A stretch of DNA of 64,000 bases from Shimia aestuarii (GTDB lineage: Bacteria; Pseudomonadota; Alphaproteobacteria; Rhodobacterales; Rhodobacteraceae). The position numbers were made by a program, and so were the translations under genes. Positions 63,912 to 64,000 of this stretch are shown piece by piece. The notes below the pieces were generated by a model that saw only the letters and a list, made by a program, of their open reading frames with translations, searched no databases and was not told the DNA's origin. Position 1 is the stretch's first letter. Every line of letters begins with the position of its first letter. The stretch is from the NCBI RefSeq assembly GCF_022814865.1, contig NZ_JAKVRD010000007.1:124001-188000 (forward strand), in the 5' to 3' direction.

Positions 63912-64000
63912 TTGGAAAAGCATGGTGCACCTGATCTGACGAATCTAGAACCGGAAAATGTCCAAGAAATCTTCGCTGAGCTTGAAGATTGGGGGCATAT
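63912..64000 (+). CDS. Possible 5' end of an unidentified gene (partial)
   Basis: A frame open from 63888 reads, from the TTG at 63912, LEKHGAPDLTNLEPENVQEI and continues FAELEDWGH to the window end. The composition looks protein-like, but there is no clear ribosome-binding site, and another frame offers ATG 63958 (MSKKSSLSLKIGG). Only about 30 codons are visible. Nothing else is seen in 63724-63911. Confidence 0.25.
   Translation, partial: MEKHGAPDLTNLEPENVQEIFAELEDWGH

Noticed and set aside
1-64000. tRNA, rRNA, CRISPR arrays or insertion sequences
   Set aside because: No tRNA-like T-loops (GGTTCGANTCC-type) in gaps, no regularly spaced repeats with spacers, and no transposase motifs were found by eye.

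Overview
The window is chromosomal DNA of an alphaproteobacterium, almost certainly Rhodobacterales (roseobacter group). The grounds are high GC with C/G-ending codons, an E1-beta pyruvate dehydrogenase subunit carrying its own lipoyl domain, an alphaproteobacterial GAAC-N7-GAAC LexA box before uvrA, a complete valine-degradation set, and a remnant of a Rhodobacter-type gene transfer agent (GTA) locus. I see no rRNA, tRNA, insertion sequence or CRISPR array. All calls come from reading the sequence; no database search was possible.

Layout. 1-8.2 kb: a truncated indolepyruvate ferredoxin oxidoreductase divergent from a LysR regulator, a likely ~80-nt small RNA, an Lnt-like nitrilase, purL, and bolA / small membrane protein / grxD. 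8.2-14.7 kb: zapA with a coiled-coil partner, transketolase, a 28-aa hydrophobic protein, a lipoprotein, a DUF808 membrane protein, coaD and a CBS protein. 14.7-21.8 kb: valine catabolism (LysR regulator, mmsA, acyl-CoA dehydrogenase, HIBCH-type hydrolase, mmsB) interrupted by a YbdK-type carboxylate-amine ligase. 21.8-31.3 kb: patatin, uvrA, rhodanese, methyltransferase, lpd (E3), DUF924, MFS and queA. 31.3-38 kb: an AsmA/YhdP-like giant, Bcp, a DUF455 ferritin-like protein, and an M23 peptidase overlapping a bactofilin. 38-43.8 kb: two cyclophilins, pgk, class I aldolase, an AidB-like dehydrogenase and ftsB. 43.9-47.6 kb: pdhA-pdhB-pdhC. 47.7-52 kb: cysE, a DksA-like protein and the collapsed GTA locus. 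52-56.9 kb: mltG, fabF, acpP, fabG, fabD. 57-64 kb: a b561-YceI fusion, a DHFR-like protein, YceI, rpsF-rpsR-rplI, DUF1330, tig and a possible partial gene.

How the parts work together. E3 (lpd, 26.7-28.1 kb) and the E1/E2 operon (43.9-47.6 kb) lie 16 kb apart but carry related palindromes just upstream, which suggests shared control. mmsA, the acyl-CoA dehydrogenase, HIBCH and mmsB can take isobutyryl-CoA to propionyl-CoA. fabD, fabG, acpP, fabF and mltG join fatty-acid synthesis to peptidoglycan processing.

The most unusual feature is at 49.2-51.9 kb. GTA gene g1 is followed by one continuous frame in which the N-terminal ATPase half of the GTA large terminase (g2) runs directly into the C-terminal half of the GTA host-specificity protein (g15). 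Everything normally between them is missing, as expected from a single in-frame deletion that removed the capsid and most tail genes. Other items worth checking are the small RNA at 3.26-3.34 kb and a dispersed element made of three tandem 11-bp units, found at three places.
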